Made by a program: the position numbers and the translations under genes | Origin: Amaurobius ferox | Lineage: Eukaryota > Arthropoda > Arachnida > Araneae > Amaurobiidae | Length of the DNA stretch: 64,000 nucleotides | Direction of reading: 5' to 3' | NCBI GenBank assembly: GCA_951213105.1 | Contig: OX578133.1 | Coordinates: 140,671,313-140,735,312 of the forward strand | Part shown: in pieces, positions 21,972 through 33,975 of the stretch | How positions within the stretch are numbered: position 1 is the stretch's first letter | Layout: every line of letters starts with the position of its first letter | The notes under the pieces: generated by a model | Seen by the model: the letters and a program-made list of their open reading frames with translations, nothing else | What the model was told of the DNA's origin: nothing | The model's database searches: none

Positions 21972-23370
21972 CTGAAATAAGATATGGATCAATAAAGAGG
22001 TATATATATATACCACAAATCATTAATATCAGTGAAACTACTTTTACAGTGTTTAAGTAATTCTTTTAAATGCTTTTTGATACAAGCCTGCCTAAGCATA
22101 AATTGATTAAAATTCATAAAGTTAAGTACACCCGAGACTGGCCCATTTAAAATTTGTAAAACAAAGCCCACCCGTGTCCAGCCTGTTAAAAATATTTTCA
22201 TAAGCCAAGTCCACTACAACATGTGCAAACCTCTTAATTAGAGATTACAATGTTCATTACATTTATGGCTGATTTTCTGATAATTGTCAATTTTGTGTCC
22301 TTAATAAAATATAAATAAGACAAGATATTTTTTGAAGTATTTGTTTAGAATTAAATCTGTTCTACATGGTTTTCAACAAAAAATATTTTTCAATAATATT
22401 AAATATATTTTTGACTTCATAAAACTGCAAATTTTATCATTCTTGTCACTGTTCCCCCAGTGATGAGTTGAATTTTCATTTCTTAATTACAACAGTAAAA
22501 CATAAATAACAAAAATAAATGGGTGAAGTTAAAAAAATCATGATTGTAAATTGTAAAAAAAATATTTTTTGTAAAAATTCTAATAATATTTTTTTGCAAA
22601 ATTGTTTTCACATGTTTGTCCCTGAGGATTGGCGATAGCACGAAGATGTCTGTAAAATCATACTTATGATCCACTAGATCATGACAGCAACAATTTAAAT
22701 AACAAGAAGAACATCATTTAGAATTTTGTTCCATATATGCTTGAAGTTTTAGAACATATAAGATGTCTTTTTTTAGCACATAAAAACAAATTTTGCATAG
22801 TGTATATTTTGTTTTCCAGTGTTAGTTTTGATTTCTGTGATGAACAAAAATAAACCTAAACATCATTTGTGTCATAAGAACGGAATTAATTATACCACCA
22901 GAATGAGGCATGGCCAGAATTGGTAGGATATCTTTTTGTAGTTTTCACAAATAGGATCATCATAAATTGAAACTGTTGTGAAATTTAAGAAAAATTCTTA
23001 ACACAGAATGAAATATTTTATTAAAATATCTTCTTAATAAAACATTTACATCGCGAATCCAAATTTTTGTAAAATTTAAGGAAATCTGTTAATGTTAATA
23101 CACAATGAAATATTTTAATTAAAACATTTTTTAAGTAAAGCATTTACATTGTGAATTGGTGATTATAGTCTCTGGTTCATTTTTTTCTACACTCATTCCA
23201 AAAAATTCAACAAGTTAAAAAAAAACCAGATAAAAATAAAGTACTAACTCGAATTCATTGAAACATTCACAGATCATGAGGTATAACAAAAGACACTAAC
23301 ATAGAAAACTGCAAAGAAAATTATCAATAAATAATTAAATAATAAGAGATAAAAAATATAGGATTTGGGG
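21972..23370. other. KAT8 intron, no further feature
   Basis: AT-rich intron sequence, rich in ATTTT/AAAAT runs. Two similar stretches near 22975..23060 and 23075..23160 (AATATTTTA..TTAAAA) look like a short local duplication. No coding segment is recognised. Confidence 0.55.
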
Positions 23371-24587
23371 CATTCAGAAACAACTCATTGGTGGAGGTCT
23401 GTCAATACGGAATGTGATGACCTCTGCTGGAAGCACATGCCCAACAGTGTCGATTCGTGCTAAGAATAAGATCATCTATCTATGGGGGTTTGGGGTATCT
23501 GTGCCTATTCATGGAGCAGAGATGTTATTAGCTTGTAAAGGTTCTGGGGAGGGTCATGGAGAGAACTCAAATGTCTCCCAAGCATGTCCCATACATTCTC
23601 GATGGGATTCAAGTTGAGTGCTCTCGATGGTCATTCTATACGAAGCAGTGTTTATGATTCTAAGTACTGGCTGACAATGCAATCCCTGTGAACTTGTGCA
23701 TTATTGCCCATAAAAATGGCATCAGGATCCATGGGCGCAAGAAATGGGCAAATGTATTGTGCAAGGATGCTCTATACCACACTGAAGTCACAGTGCCACG
23801 AGGGAAGATGTTAAGACCCAGACCATCCGAACTACCAGAAAGGTGTAAGGTAACAGTTTGGACGGCCGGGAAGATGAGGGAAGATGTGGAGTTCAGTGCA
23901 GGCACCGACAGCAAACCTTGTCCAAACCATCAAACCACGACCTCTGTATGCATGCATTTCATTGATTTTATTAGCATGATAGTGAGTTCCAGGCATTCTT
24001 CAGACTAATAACTGTTGAGAATCACATTGTACCCCAAACCATGAATCATCCATGAAAAGTACAGTATCCCATTGTTGTGGAGTCCAACTGAGGTGATTTC
24101 GAGCCCAGTTTAAGTGGGCTCCTTTGCCCGAGGGGGTCAGTGGGATGCAAAATACTGGTCATCTTGCATACAGCTGACCTGCATATAGCTGTCTGTAAAC
24201 AGTTTGCTGATACACCGTTCATCCTGCTGATGCTGCAAGGTTGGAAGCAAGCTAATATACAGTGATTGACCAGTGGTGTCATGCTTGCAGACACAAAAAA
24301 TGGTCATTTTGAGCAGTTGTAACCCTTGAACATCTACTTACAGGTCTTCGCGACACTTCCTTTACTTCAATTGGCAAATTAAAGAATGATTGATACTGAG
24401 AGCTTGGGCAACATCAGACTGCTGCTGGCTCCCTTCGAGATGCCGTATTACCTTATATCGCCTGATGTCACTCAGATGATGTTGTCTGCTCATTTTTCAA
24501 AATTTGGCCATTTTGATTTTTCTTCTAAAATCCGTAACACAGATATACAGGCTCTGCAAAGAGCAGGCCATTTTTATACTTAATACA
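23371..24587 (-). pseudogene. Tc1-like transposase relic
   Basis: Read in several frames on the minus strand. The N-terminal helix-turn-helix remnant (SDIRRYKVIRHLEGSQQQ) is near 24500..24390. The first catalytic block (SWTPQQWDTVLFMDD) is near 24090..24050. The second-D block is reduced to IFMGNNAQVHRD, and the last block is ALNLNPIENVWDMLGRH near 23620..23560, with the third acidic residue E in PIENVW. Many frameshifts and stops. A SINE tail (23811..23873) interrupts it. Terminal repeats could not be placed. Confidence 0.8.
23811..23873 (-). mobile_element. SINE 3' tail fragment
   Basis: Matches the tail of the SINE at 4333..4615 (shared gacccagacc..tccgac/aac, taccagaaaggtgtaagg, ggacggccggga). 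The tRNA-related head is absent, so it is a 5'-truncated or decayed copy inside the Tc1 relic. Confidence 0.75.
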
Positions 24588-24980
24588 TGTAACGAACTGG
24601 GCTCTCATTTCCAATTGCTCATTGCCTTGAACGTGTTCGGTGGTTCGTTTTCTAAGCTTATGCAAACACTTTATAATCACAAGACATATTTATTAATTGG
24701 ACTATTTACACATATATACACATCTTCACAGATTATTCGATTCCATACATCATATTCCGGACTCCACGAGTGCGATCCTCCATTCTGTTCAGAGTTCAGA
24801 AAGAAAGTCTTTCTTCTTCCAACCACCATTGCCCTTCCCTCCAATTTCTGGCCCTTGACTCCCCACAGTCCGCAGTATCAAATTGCGTGGCCAGCTGCAC
24901 AACTCTCGGAGAAGTAAGATGGCGGGCCAAGAATAATCTTTCCCAGTCTTCTTGGCATGGACAAAGAGGGGTTCGTGACA
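24588..24980 (-). repeat. 3' LTR of the non-autonomous element
   Basis: 393 bp, paired with 29494..29884. Differences are scattered substitutions and a few 1-2 base indels, so the insertion is older than the copia at 4161..11432. Confidence 0.93.
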
Positions 24981-24996
24981 CCTTCCCTCCACTTTT
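24981..24996 (-). other. Polypurine tract
   Basis: AAAAGTGGAGGGAAGG on the minus strand, directly abutting the 3' LTR. It fixes the element's orientation. Confidence 0.8.
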
Positions 24997-25369
24997 CAGT
25001 CCATCCGTTGATCAACGATGACTGGAAGTCCATATCCTGCATCCCCTCCCCATAGTGGAAATTTCCACACACAGGCTATGCTCTCTGCAACCCAGAATTC
25101 CTCTATGAGCCAGTGACAGGATTGAACCATTACATAATAATTATCAAAATTTAAATTTCACACACAAAAGTACATTACTATAAACACTAAATTATTCTAA
25201 AACACTAATTATCAATTTTCCACTTCTGACCACATTACAATACTACCAACATATAGAAATACATTAATTATATTACACACACTACAATTCACATACATTT
25301 TTCCATAATATCCAATTTTAGATTACTGGCATAGAATTACCTTAATCAATTTCACTTGAAGATGCATCT

Positions 25370-25690
25370 ATGTGTATCTCGAAAGGCTTAGCCAACACCA
25401 GTCCTTTGTTTCTTCTCTCTGCCCGAACCCAAATCATAACAGTGGTCTCACAGGGAAGCCAACTTGCTTCTACCCCCACCAGCCCTTTGTTTCTCCTCAC
25501 TGGCCGCACCCATATAACATTGGCCTTGCAGGCAAGCCAGCTTGTTTCTACCCCCACCAGCCCTTTGCTTTTTCTCACTGACCGTACCCATAACATACCA
25601 TTGGTCTGGCAGGGAAGCCAACTTGCTTCTACCCCCACCAGCCCTTTGTTTCTTCTCACTGACCAAACCCATAACTACCTCCATAATTCC
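25370..25690 (-). repeat. 78-81-bp in-frame coding repeat
   Basis: On the plus strand ctacccccaccagccctttg starts at 25470, 25548 and 25629. On the minus strand the frame stays open across at least three units of 26-27 residues, with RRNKGLVGVEASWLPC and WVR as the constant parts. Spacing in multiples of three and conserved translation suggest it was, or still is, part of the element's protein. Confidence 0.8.
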
Positions 25691-25858
25691 TGTTCCTTCA
25701 CATTTCCCTTCCAACATTGTTTCCACTTTAACTAACATGGCTTTCTCACGACATCCAACTGAGTACACTTCATTCCCTTCCACTCCTATTGTTTGAAGTT
25801 GGGCTATAAATGACTCTCCAGTTCCCATCTTTCGTTCATTGTCTCAGTCTCCTTTCCC

Positions 25859-26866
25859 TCACACTCCGCAATTCGACTCATCCATTTCTTTCGAATTCTT
25901 CAAGATCCCCAATGTCTCTAAACTACTCGTTACCTTTTCCTTTTCGGTGATAATTGGACTCACAGATATTGGAATCCCAGGGTGGCGGCCTTTCTCAGTC
26001 CCTTCCCCTTCCTTACAATCTCTAATATATTGTGCACTATCGGATTCGGAACTTGAGGTCGCCTTCTCGCTCGCCCCCTTTCCCGTCAGGGACAACTCTG
26101 AGCTCTCAACTCCCCTCAACTTTGCTTTCGTTAGCGCAGGGTCCACTCGCGACATTGTATTCATTCTCTCCCTCAGCATCTTTTCTCTTTCTCTCCGGAA
26201 CATGGAGTCCATGGGGAAACCCCTCTCTCTAAGACTTTCTACCCCCATTTTCCATAGCCGAATTCTCGCCTTCCATTCTGAGACTCAGATCGGATACCCG
26301 AAAAGGCAGCTTAATTTTATCAACGCTTTTCGCCCCTGTCTGAATATCTAGGCTTGGTAATTCTGGTTTTTCCCAAGTCTCTTCAAACATTCCAAACTGA
26401 GCTTTTCACGACTTTTCCGAATTAAGTTTTGTACTTTTTAGCGCACTACATATTTCTGGGCATTCATACCTATAGTGTCCTAACTTTTTACATGCGAAGC
26501 ACAACACTGTGTTCTTATGCACATTTTTCACCGCTCTGCCAATTTGGCCGCTATAGTTCTGGGTATTGGTATTCCGTGCAATTTTGATTTCACTATTCTT
26601 ATTCTGCTTCATTCCCAGTTCCCACATTAACCATTTGATCTCGCTTTCCCTCTTTTGCTGCTCCTCTCCAACTCTCGCAACTTTCTATTGCACTCTAATT
26701 CTTTTTTCTCCCACTTTTTATTTTCTCTATCCTGTTCTTCATTCTTTTCTCTCTCTTCCCTAATAGAATACCGGGTGGTCAGAATTAAAACACCCCATAC
26801 TCTGAGCTCTCTATAGATCGAACTACTCAGTGTAAAGGCTCCAAAATTGTTGAACATACTATTCAA
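25859..26866 (-). pseudogene. Gag remnants with CCHC knuckle
   Basis: Three open pieces on the minus strand. 26866..26627 holds a charged coiled-coil-like stretch (REKNEEQDRENKKWEKKE). 26627..26406 holds a CCHC knuckle, CFACKKLGHYRYEC. 26248..25859 is a Ser/Glu-rich tail. No recognisable capsid domain lies between coil and knuckle, so that part may be deleted. The N-terminal piece is at 28388..28585, on the other side of the mariner insertion. Confidence 0.7.
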
Positions 26867-28431
26867 GACATGGGGAAAGGGATTACGCGAAAAAAATTAG
26901 TTCCAGAAACACCGATAGGTGGTGCTGTACAACAGAAAATATGCTGAAAAGACACAAAATACACATTTGTAACACATTTTATTCGAACGTACCAAACATT
27001 CATATCACAAGGACCTTATCGATGCAGGGAATGCTGCTCAATATGGTTCCCTTCTTCAAGATGTAAAAACTGCAGTCTGTGGACAGCTTGTTCAACTGCT
27101 GACCATAATTGGTCGATTGAGATGCGTCTCACATGCAGAGTGATACTGTCTTTCAAATCTGCCAAGGTTACCAGACGTCCTCGATAAACAAGACTTGTAT
27201 CCCGACAGCCAAAAATCACAGGGATCAAGATCTGAAGAATGAGATGGCCAGGTTGTCGGAAACTCAAGACTAATTACTCTACCATTAGTAAAATGTTGCC
27301 AAAGAAACTGCTGTACACAGAGTCCAATGTGTGGAGGCACTCCATCTTACATACAGATAATTGAAGGTCCAAGAATGAATGTGGCTGTGAATCCACACCA
27401 GACTAACTTTCGGTAAGTAAAGTGTAATCTCTTGGAAGGTACGAGGGTTTTCCGTGTCCCAAATGCGACAGTTATGGATGTTGACTGTTGCACTTAGTAG
27501 ATGGAAATGCGCTTCATCGCTCCATAGAATCTGCCATGGCCACGATGCATCCACTTCAACTCTAGCCTGAAATGTCAATACAAAGGTCAGTTGCTTCTCC
27601 CTATTGATGGTCAGCAAGTGGTGATTGTGACTAATTTTGTACGGGAAAAAATGCACTATGTTTCTCAGTACGTTCCGCACTGTGCTGTAGAGAACACCCA
27701 AGTGTCGCGACACTCCATGTGCACTACTACACCCTATAACGTTATCCATTGATTGTTCAACAATAGCGGTAGCAACATCGTCAATGACATCTGAACGAGT
27801 TGATTTGCGTCCTCGACTCACTCGGCTGAACTCCAAGATGTCCAGTTTTCTCGAATCGAGCGATCATTCTCCTGAGAGCTTGTGGAAGTAATGGTCCTTT
27901 GCGCAAATTCTTAAGTCGACGAAACTCTCGAAGTGCAGCTGTAGCATGTTCTTTGTTTTCATAAAACAGCTTCACAAGCAAGGAACGTTCTGGCAGTGTG
28001 ACAGCCATTGCTGATAAGAATGGAAATTTCCCAGTTTTATCCCTGTTTTTGCCCAGAACATAGTAGCTGCAAACCAAGGGTTTATGCAAATTTTTGTGCT
28101 TACAGTGCGAAATTGCAGTTACAATGACAGTTTAAGTTTCTTCACTTTTTTATCTTCCTTTTTTTTCATATCAGCAAAAGAAATTAAAAAGGAAAAATTC
28201 CATATTGCATGTGTTTGTTTTTTTGTGATTATTTTGTGTCTTTTCAGCATATTTTCTGTTGTACAGCACCATCTATCAGTGTTTCTGGAACTAATTTTTT
28301 TTTCGCGTAATCTCTTTCCCCATGTCTTGAATAGTATGTTCAACAATTTTGGAGCCTTTAAACTGAGTAGTTCGATGTATAGAGAGCTCAGAGTAGGGGT
28401 GTTTTAATTCTGACCACCCAGTACAATATAT
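26771..28431 (-). mobile_element. Mariner-like transposon with ~190-bp TIRs
   Basis: Flanked by TA (26769..26770 and 28432..28433). The terminal inverted repeats, C(C/T)GGGTGGTCAGAATTAAAA, run from about 26771..26963 and 28239..28431, unusually long for mariner. They carry a minus-strand transposase relic. It lies inside the gag of the LTR element. A shorter derivative with the same ends lies at 37653..38572 in the opposite orientation. Confidence 0.93.
27016..28008 (-). pseudogene. Mariner-like (DD~42D) transposase relic
   Basis: Starts MAVTLPERSLLVKLFYENKE at 28008: a DUF4817-type helix-turn-helix with LRKGPLLPQALRRMIARFEKTGHLGV. Frameshifts near 27800, 27330 and 27260 divide it into three frames. 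The catalytic blocks are ILWSDEAHF (first D), DGVPPHIGL (second D, out of the main frame) and DLDPCDFWL (third D). By my count about 42 residues separate the last two D, longer than classical mariner DD34D. The C-terminus ends HLEEGNHIEQHSLHR. Close to intact in content but not translatable. Confidence 0.88.
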
Positions 28432-28433
28432 TT

Positions 28434-28585
28434 CTTATCACTTCTTCCTCATACTCCTTGCTCCCACAAATTATATTTTTTAATTCCACCACCTCACACT
28501 CAGAATCCGCTGTCTCGCCTACTTCATAACAGAACCGCGCAAGATCAATTTTCTTCTCTTCCAATAAATACGCCACCCTAACCAC
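28434..28585 (-). pseudogene. Gag N-terminus of the LTR element
   Basis: MVRVAYLLEEKKIDLARFCYE, followed by ETADSECEVVELKNIICGSK, resembles the SAP-like N-terminal helices seen in many arthropod retroelement Gags. It is cut at NILY by the mariner insertion; the other side of the target site continues with the coiled-coil part at 26770 and lower. Confidence 0.65.
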
Positions 28586-29493
28586 TACCGTGAAAACTGA
28601 AGATTATCTAAACAAACTCACCCTAATTTTAGCACCCTTTTAATACACAGCATTGCATTTTCCCCTTGCTCCAAAATACATAATGTATACACATACCTAA
28701 TCACATTTATCAATCACACATATCATAGCATATTACCCCAATATTTTCCTTTGATTATAAATTCTGCTCATAGCCATTACTTGGCATAGCATTTTCCCCA
28801 TTAATATCATTTTTCTTTACAGTGAAATTGTTTCTCTTTACCACTATTATTTATCCCCAATCTTAAATTTAACACAACGTTTCTCATTAATACAAAACCA
28901 AATACCTTAAGAACAAAATTATTTAAAATTATCTTCATATTAACATACCCTACACATAATATTATTTATATTTCCACATACAAATTTCTTATTAATATTA
29001 AATGTAGCACAATTTCATGCATTTCATTAATTTCATATCATACAATTTCATAACAATAACATACAGTCTTTAAGCACATTTATATATTGAACTAAAATTT
29101 GTCTCCACATATTACCCATGCCACTGCTCATCCAGGAATTTCCGTTATTTATTAGCAAAACTTTAAAAGTCATAATTTACTACCAACAAACCAAATGACA
29201 CACTTTAAACTCATTACCAATTTTACAATTTAATTTAAAATCCGCCCTAGCACAGAGAGCATCACCCAAAATGTGAAAATTTCCACTTACCTCTTCTTCT
29301 GTACCAGATGTCATCATTCTTTCTTATGGGTTGGGGTCTTTGTCACAGGCTATACCGATAGTCCATTAAGTACATTAAACACACACATAAATGAGTCCCA
29401 TATGACTCACGCAGATATATCATCATCCAATTTATTTCAAAGCGTTTTCCACCTTTCCATTTGCTTAGCATTTATAAATGTCGGCTGCGACAA
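28586..29493 (-). other. 5' leader of the non-autonomous LTR element
   Basis: About 0.9 kb of AT-rich sequence between the 5' LTR and the gag start. No coding motif and no clear TGG-type primer-binding site next to the LTR (the minus strand there reads TTGTCGCAGCCGACA). Confidence 0.55.
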
Positions 29494-29884
29494 TGTAACG
29501 AACTCGGCTCTCATTTCCATTTGCTCATTGCCTTGAGCCTGTTCAGCGGTTCGTTTTTTAAGCTTATGCAAACACTATAATCACAAGACATATTTATTAA
29601 TTGGACTATTTACATATATATACACATCTTCACATATTATTCGATTCCATACATCATATTCCGGACTCAGCGAGTGCGATTGTCCATTCTGTTCAGAGTC
29701 CAGAAAGAAAGTCTTTCTTCTTCCAACCGCCATCGCCTCCCCCTCCAATTTCTGGCCCTTGACCCCCCGCAGTCCACACTATCAAATTGCGTAGCCAGCT
29801 GCACAACTCTCTGAGAAGTAAGATGGCGGGCCGAGAATAATCTTTCCCAGTCTTCTTGGCATGGACAAAGAGGGGTTCGTGACA
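29494..29884 (-). repeat. 5' LTR of the non-autonomous element
   Basis: 391 bp, partner of 24588..24980, ending GTTCGTGACA directly before the duplicated ataca. Confidence 0.93.
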
Positions 29885-29889
29885 ATACA

Positions 29890-31114
29890 TTTCCTTGTTA
29901 AAAAAATGTTGGTATGCAAAATGTATTTTGCCGGCTAGTTTCCATGTGCATGTACCTGTCATGTATGCAAATTTTGTGGCTACATGCTGTTTCTTTCGCT
30001 AAATATGCTGATTTTTTTGCTAGTTGCTTAACATTTAGACATGAGTGTATATCAAATATCTTACATTTTTATTGTGCTAGCATAAAAAACACACATTTGA
30101 AATCTTTTATTATATTCTAACAATGTGGTAATTTCTCCATGGTGAAGATATCATCTATGTATTGCACTTTCCTACCAAAATAAATTTTTACATCCACTGG
30201 GCACAAGATGTTATTTGGAGGAAAAAAAGAAAAAAAAGTGGTAAAAAAAGATAGAAAGGCAAAGCTAGATTTCAATTCCATAATAAAGCCCATCGAATTT
30301 GACTGTAATTTTTTTTCAAAGAAATCCAATTTGAGAGTGAAATAAAATTAAGCAATTGAGCAATGTTTGGCAAATAAAAATTTCATTTTGCAATTGAGTT
30401 AAGGGGTGTAGAGTAACCTTTGCAACAGTTATCCATTTCAGCAGCTTTTTGAAAACATTTTGTGTCATAGTGAAAAAAATTAAGCCTTTTAAAGAGAAAT
30501 TTTTTCAATAAGTTTCCTTTCAATAGATATTTGATTCAGGTCTTTAAATTACATTTTCCTTTAATTTGTTGTAACAGTCAATTTTAATATAAAATATATA
30601 CAATAAGTATCTCCATTTATTGGCACTGAAAGCAGATAAAATTCGCATATCAAATACATGTGACAGACTGGGATAAAAAAAAAAATCATTCTGATTTTAG
30701 AATTAAGTGCTACAAATAATTTCTTAAATGATCTGCTAAATTCTGAATTCTCAGTCTTTAGTTCTTTCCACTTTTCCATTAGTACTGCAAATATATAAGT
30801 TCCACACAAAGGTATTTAACATAATAGATTTTTTTATTTACTTTTTCATATCTTTCATTAATATGATAAAAATATTGCATTATAACTACCTATACCCCCA
30901 CCACTTACACACATTGGTGATATATAGATCCGCTGGTTGAAACACTAGTTTTTAAAACACATGTGTGCATAAGAAAATAATTTGTCTTAATTAGAGTTGC
31001 AATAAAACAAAATACATATATACTAAATGAACAAATATATACAAGTCATTCAAAGTAAAACTTCGAAAAAATAAAACACATAAATATAGTACCTTATTAA
31101 TAAGAAATACTTAC
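29890..31114. other. KAT8 intron, no further feature
   Basis: AT-rich sequence between the LTR element and the small KAT8 exon. The intron begins with the donor GTAAGTATTTC at 31114 (minus strand). No coding or repeat feature recognised. Confidence 0.6.
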
Positions 31115-31165
31115 AGTTTCATGCTCCTTTTCTAAAGCAGCAATAATAGGATCTCCTTCTACAGT
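31115..31165 (-). CDS. KAT8: KAT8/MOF exon: 17-codon linker microexon
   Basis: 51 bp, phase 0 at both ends, acceptor TTTGATTTCAG|ACT and donor ACT|GTAAGT. It encodes TVEGDPIIAALEKEHET, which aligns with the human KAT8 stretch TYAEMDPTTAALEKEHEA between the basic ITRNQKRKHDEINHV motif and the MYST domain. It is too short to be seen as an open frame; the protein match, both splice sites and the phase agree. Large introns flank it: 25,995 bp upstream and 9,143 bp downstream. Confidence 0.93.
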
Positions 31166-31930
31166 CTGAAATCAAAGAATACAAAAATTTATTAAAAAAG
31201 AATCAATGTTAGACAAAGACAAAAGAAACAAAGCATTTAAGAAACTAAATCATGAAAATTTCAAATTTTTAAAAATTAAATCTGGAACAAATGTTTTATT
31301 GTATAATTCTAAAATAAAGTATTACAATTAATTTTTTTATAATAATTTATACATAAGGATAGCTATGATACTATTTGGGACAATAATAAAGCTTCCAGTA
31401 AAAAAGCCCCAGCATTTAAGATTTGTTAAATTTTGTACAGAAGTAATAAATATAAGTTGAATTCTATTTTTTCATTATTGAGGCTAACTGAAGCAATCTG
31501 GATTGGAAGTTAGTACATATAGACACATATCTTTAAAAGAATCCCACAAACTGTTACAAAAAACATACATAAGAAAACTTGTTGATAGTAAGCATAGAGA
31601 CTGACTCAGGCTCTGTGGTACTCAATACAATTCGGACTCGATTTGGGCTCAAATTTTGCCGAGATCGATTGAATAACAATCTCTTAATTCAAAATTATTA
31701 GATTTTTAACAATTGGCTCCCTCATACAAATTCCAAAACTTAAAACTACACATGAAAACAAATAATACATTAAACTCCAAACACATTAATTGCTCATTAC
31801 TTATTCTAAAAATTGCTAAACTAATAGTATTCAAAAACATGTCAGACAGTATTAGTAAATCTATAAAAACTAGTCAAATATAAACTGGTTATCATAAGTA
31901 TAATTAGAGAAATATACAATAAAAGAGTCT
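31166..31930. other. KAT8 intron, no further feature
   Basis: AT-rich sequence upstream (minus sense) of the microexon's acceptor. It includes a polypyrimidine-like acceptor context. No repeat or coding feature recognised. Confidence 0.55.
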
Positions 31931-31939
31931 GAGAAAAAA

Positions 31940-32360
31940 CTAAAAGTCGACTTATATGGAGTCTAAAAAACAAGAAAAAAGGAGTATGAAAGGTATTTTT
32001 TCCCACAAGGGAATCCATCCCACTCTAAAATGATGCAATAGTAATTACACAATAGTGCACTCCGAATTTCTCTGTACTTCGAAACTCTCCTATGAGTCAC
32101 TGCCCTCCTGATGTCCCCGACTGCCAGGGTATCTTGTCATAAAAAAATATACATACACCTCGCTCATTTTCGTTCAATGTTTATCTCTTGCTTCTCCGAT
32201 TATGGCCAATCGTCTTTCACAAAAAATGGCTCTTCAACACAGATCTTTAACATTCTCCGTAACACGGATTGTTTAAAACTATAATGCAGGACATTAAGTT
32301 GAAAGTGTTTTTTTGTTTTGTTTTTTGAAGAAAGTATCTAATAACAAATGTGCTGCTTCA
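31940..32360 (-). repeat. Dispersed repeat, inverted copy of 60390..60730
   Basis: Shares, in reverse complement, the run of motifs AACACTTTCAACTTAA, TCCTGCATTATAGTTTTAAAC, CCGTGTTAC and TTTTTTCCCACAAG with the decayed hAT element inside the transposon at 58700..62572. It is probably an older copy of that hAT family. Ends not found. Confidence 0.7.
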
Positions 32361-32639
32361 CGTTAATTTGGGGTTAACAAAAAAATAAGCTCAATTAACA
32401 GGTGGAAGTCAGATATTGTTTCGATTGCATGGTGGGTCACGGACACTTGGAACAGGGATGCCATACCTGAGGGGAAAAGGTCATGAAACTGTTCAAGAAA
32501 TGCCGCCTTAGTAATAAATTTTGCTTTACTGATTGATGGCATAGATGATTATGGGGTTTTTATAAATGACGACGACAGTGAATTGTATGACATGGGCATA
32601 GATGGGATTGCTGATATTTACATGACATGCCAATGGTTT

Positions 32640-33300
32640 TTAACACTTTACAACAAAGTTGAAAAGTGTTATGACTTTGTTCATTCTGTCTGTCTGTCTG
32701 TCTGTCCGTTAGCACAATAACTGCCGTAAAAATGACTTAATCAAAATGAAATTTTAGTATGTTGTTCAGACGGTCTGTAGGACCTATGGGAATATAAATA
32801 AATAATATCACCCAATTAGTTTTGGATTGAACCCGGGTTGAAAATATGAAATACATTGAACCCTATGGGACCTAATTTTTCAAACATTTTTTAAGCGGAT
32901 TTAAAATTCACAAATTGCTTCGAAAATTTTAGGTAATATTCAAATTATTCCATAAAATATATAAAAAAAAATTCAGCAAAATATATTCAGTAGTTTTTTA
33001 AATAAAAATTAAAATAATAATTACACCTCTTATATGAAGCGATCACGTGACCATGATATGAAACGATCACGTGACCAACTTCAAAATATAATATGGCATC
33101 CATCTTGTCTCAAAATCGTCATTTTTAAAGTTCTTTTTAATTCATATTGAGTGTTGTATTCGTCGTAAAACCTCTTTATTTTCGCTTAAATTCTGTGCAT
33201 CTACATACTGAAACAACGCAATGACAATATATTTGAGTTTAAATGAGTATCCAACTTTGATTATTTCTCTAACGAAGCCTATTTTTCACTTATGTGAAAT
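32640..33300. repeat. Simple GTCT tract within repeat-like DNA
   Basis: A (CTGT)n tract at about 32685..32706 starts a stretch with AGACGGTCTGTAGGACC and repeated GATCACGTGACCA blocks near 33040 and 33066 (tandem, ~23 bp apart). This looks like an old interspersed repeat; family unknown. Confidence 0.5.
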
Positions 33301-33975
33301 GTAAACAGCAAAATATGTAGGATGAGTTGTATAGGAATTGCTGTATTTTTTTAATGCTAAAGAATTTAGCTCATGGAGTCTGCATAGCTGATATGAAAGA
33401 AATATTCATTGACTTTACCGAGAGAAGGACGATTTTTTGCGATGAAGTTTTAAGCATAGAGTTAAATTACTTATAGCTCCATGGTCTTAATTTTTAAATA
33501 AAATAAATTATTATTGTATTGTGATGAATGACATGAATGGGAAATTATTTATGAATGAAATGCTGCTTTTTTAGAGAGCCAGGCGTGTGTTTTTTTCTAT
33601 GACGTCATTTGAATGAATTTCAGTTGTTTTCGATGAAGTTTTTAAATATAATAAATTATCGTGGTATTATGATAATTCTAAACTTGTTACCGAGTAATAT
33701 ATCACATTTTAGAGATGTTTAAACCAGGCAATTTATATTTCAATGCCGTCATTTGAATGAAGTTCATTTTTTTCGATGAATGTTTAAATTTTCAAATATA
33801 ATAAATCAATGTAGTATTGTGAGAAGTTTTAAAATATTACCGAGGAATGTATTGCATTTTAGACCTGTTTAAATAAAATTGCATTGAAGTTGGAAAGTGT
33901 TTCATAATCAATGCTTTAAGCATGATTGATCTTTCTTGTTTAAACTACATTTGGCGAGTTTGACTCGGACTATAT

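Larger units (their letters stand above)
24583..29889 (-). mobile_element. Non-autonomous LTR retrotransposon with TSD ataca
   Basis: LTRs 24588..24980 and 29494..29884, TGTAAC...GTGACA, flanked by ataca at 24583..24587 and 29885..29889. On the minus strand the LTR begins TGTCACGAACCCC. A polypurine tract (AAAAGTGGAGGGAAGG, 24996..24981) precedes the 3' LTR. Inside are gag remnants with a zinc knuckle and an in-frame repeat, but no protease, RT or integrase. It would depend on a relative in trans. A mariner-like element (26771..28431) has inserted into it. Without that insert the element is about 3.6 kb. Confidence 0.93.

Noticed and set aside
32400..32640. A pogo/jerky-like transposase tail on the plus strand
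   Set aside because: An acidic open stretch (DDYGVFINDDDSELYDM) hints at one, but it is too short and lacks any other motif.
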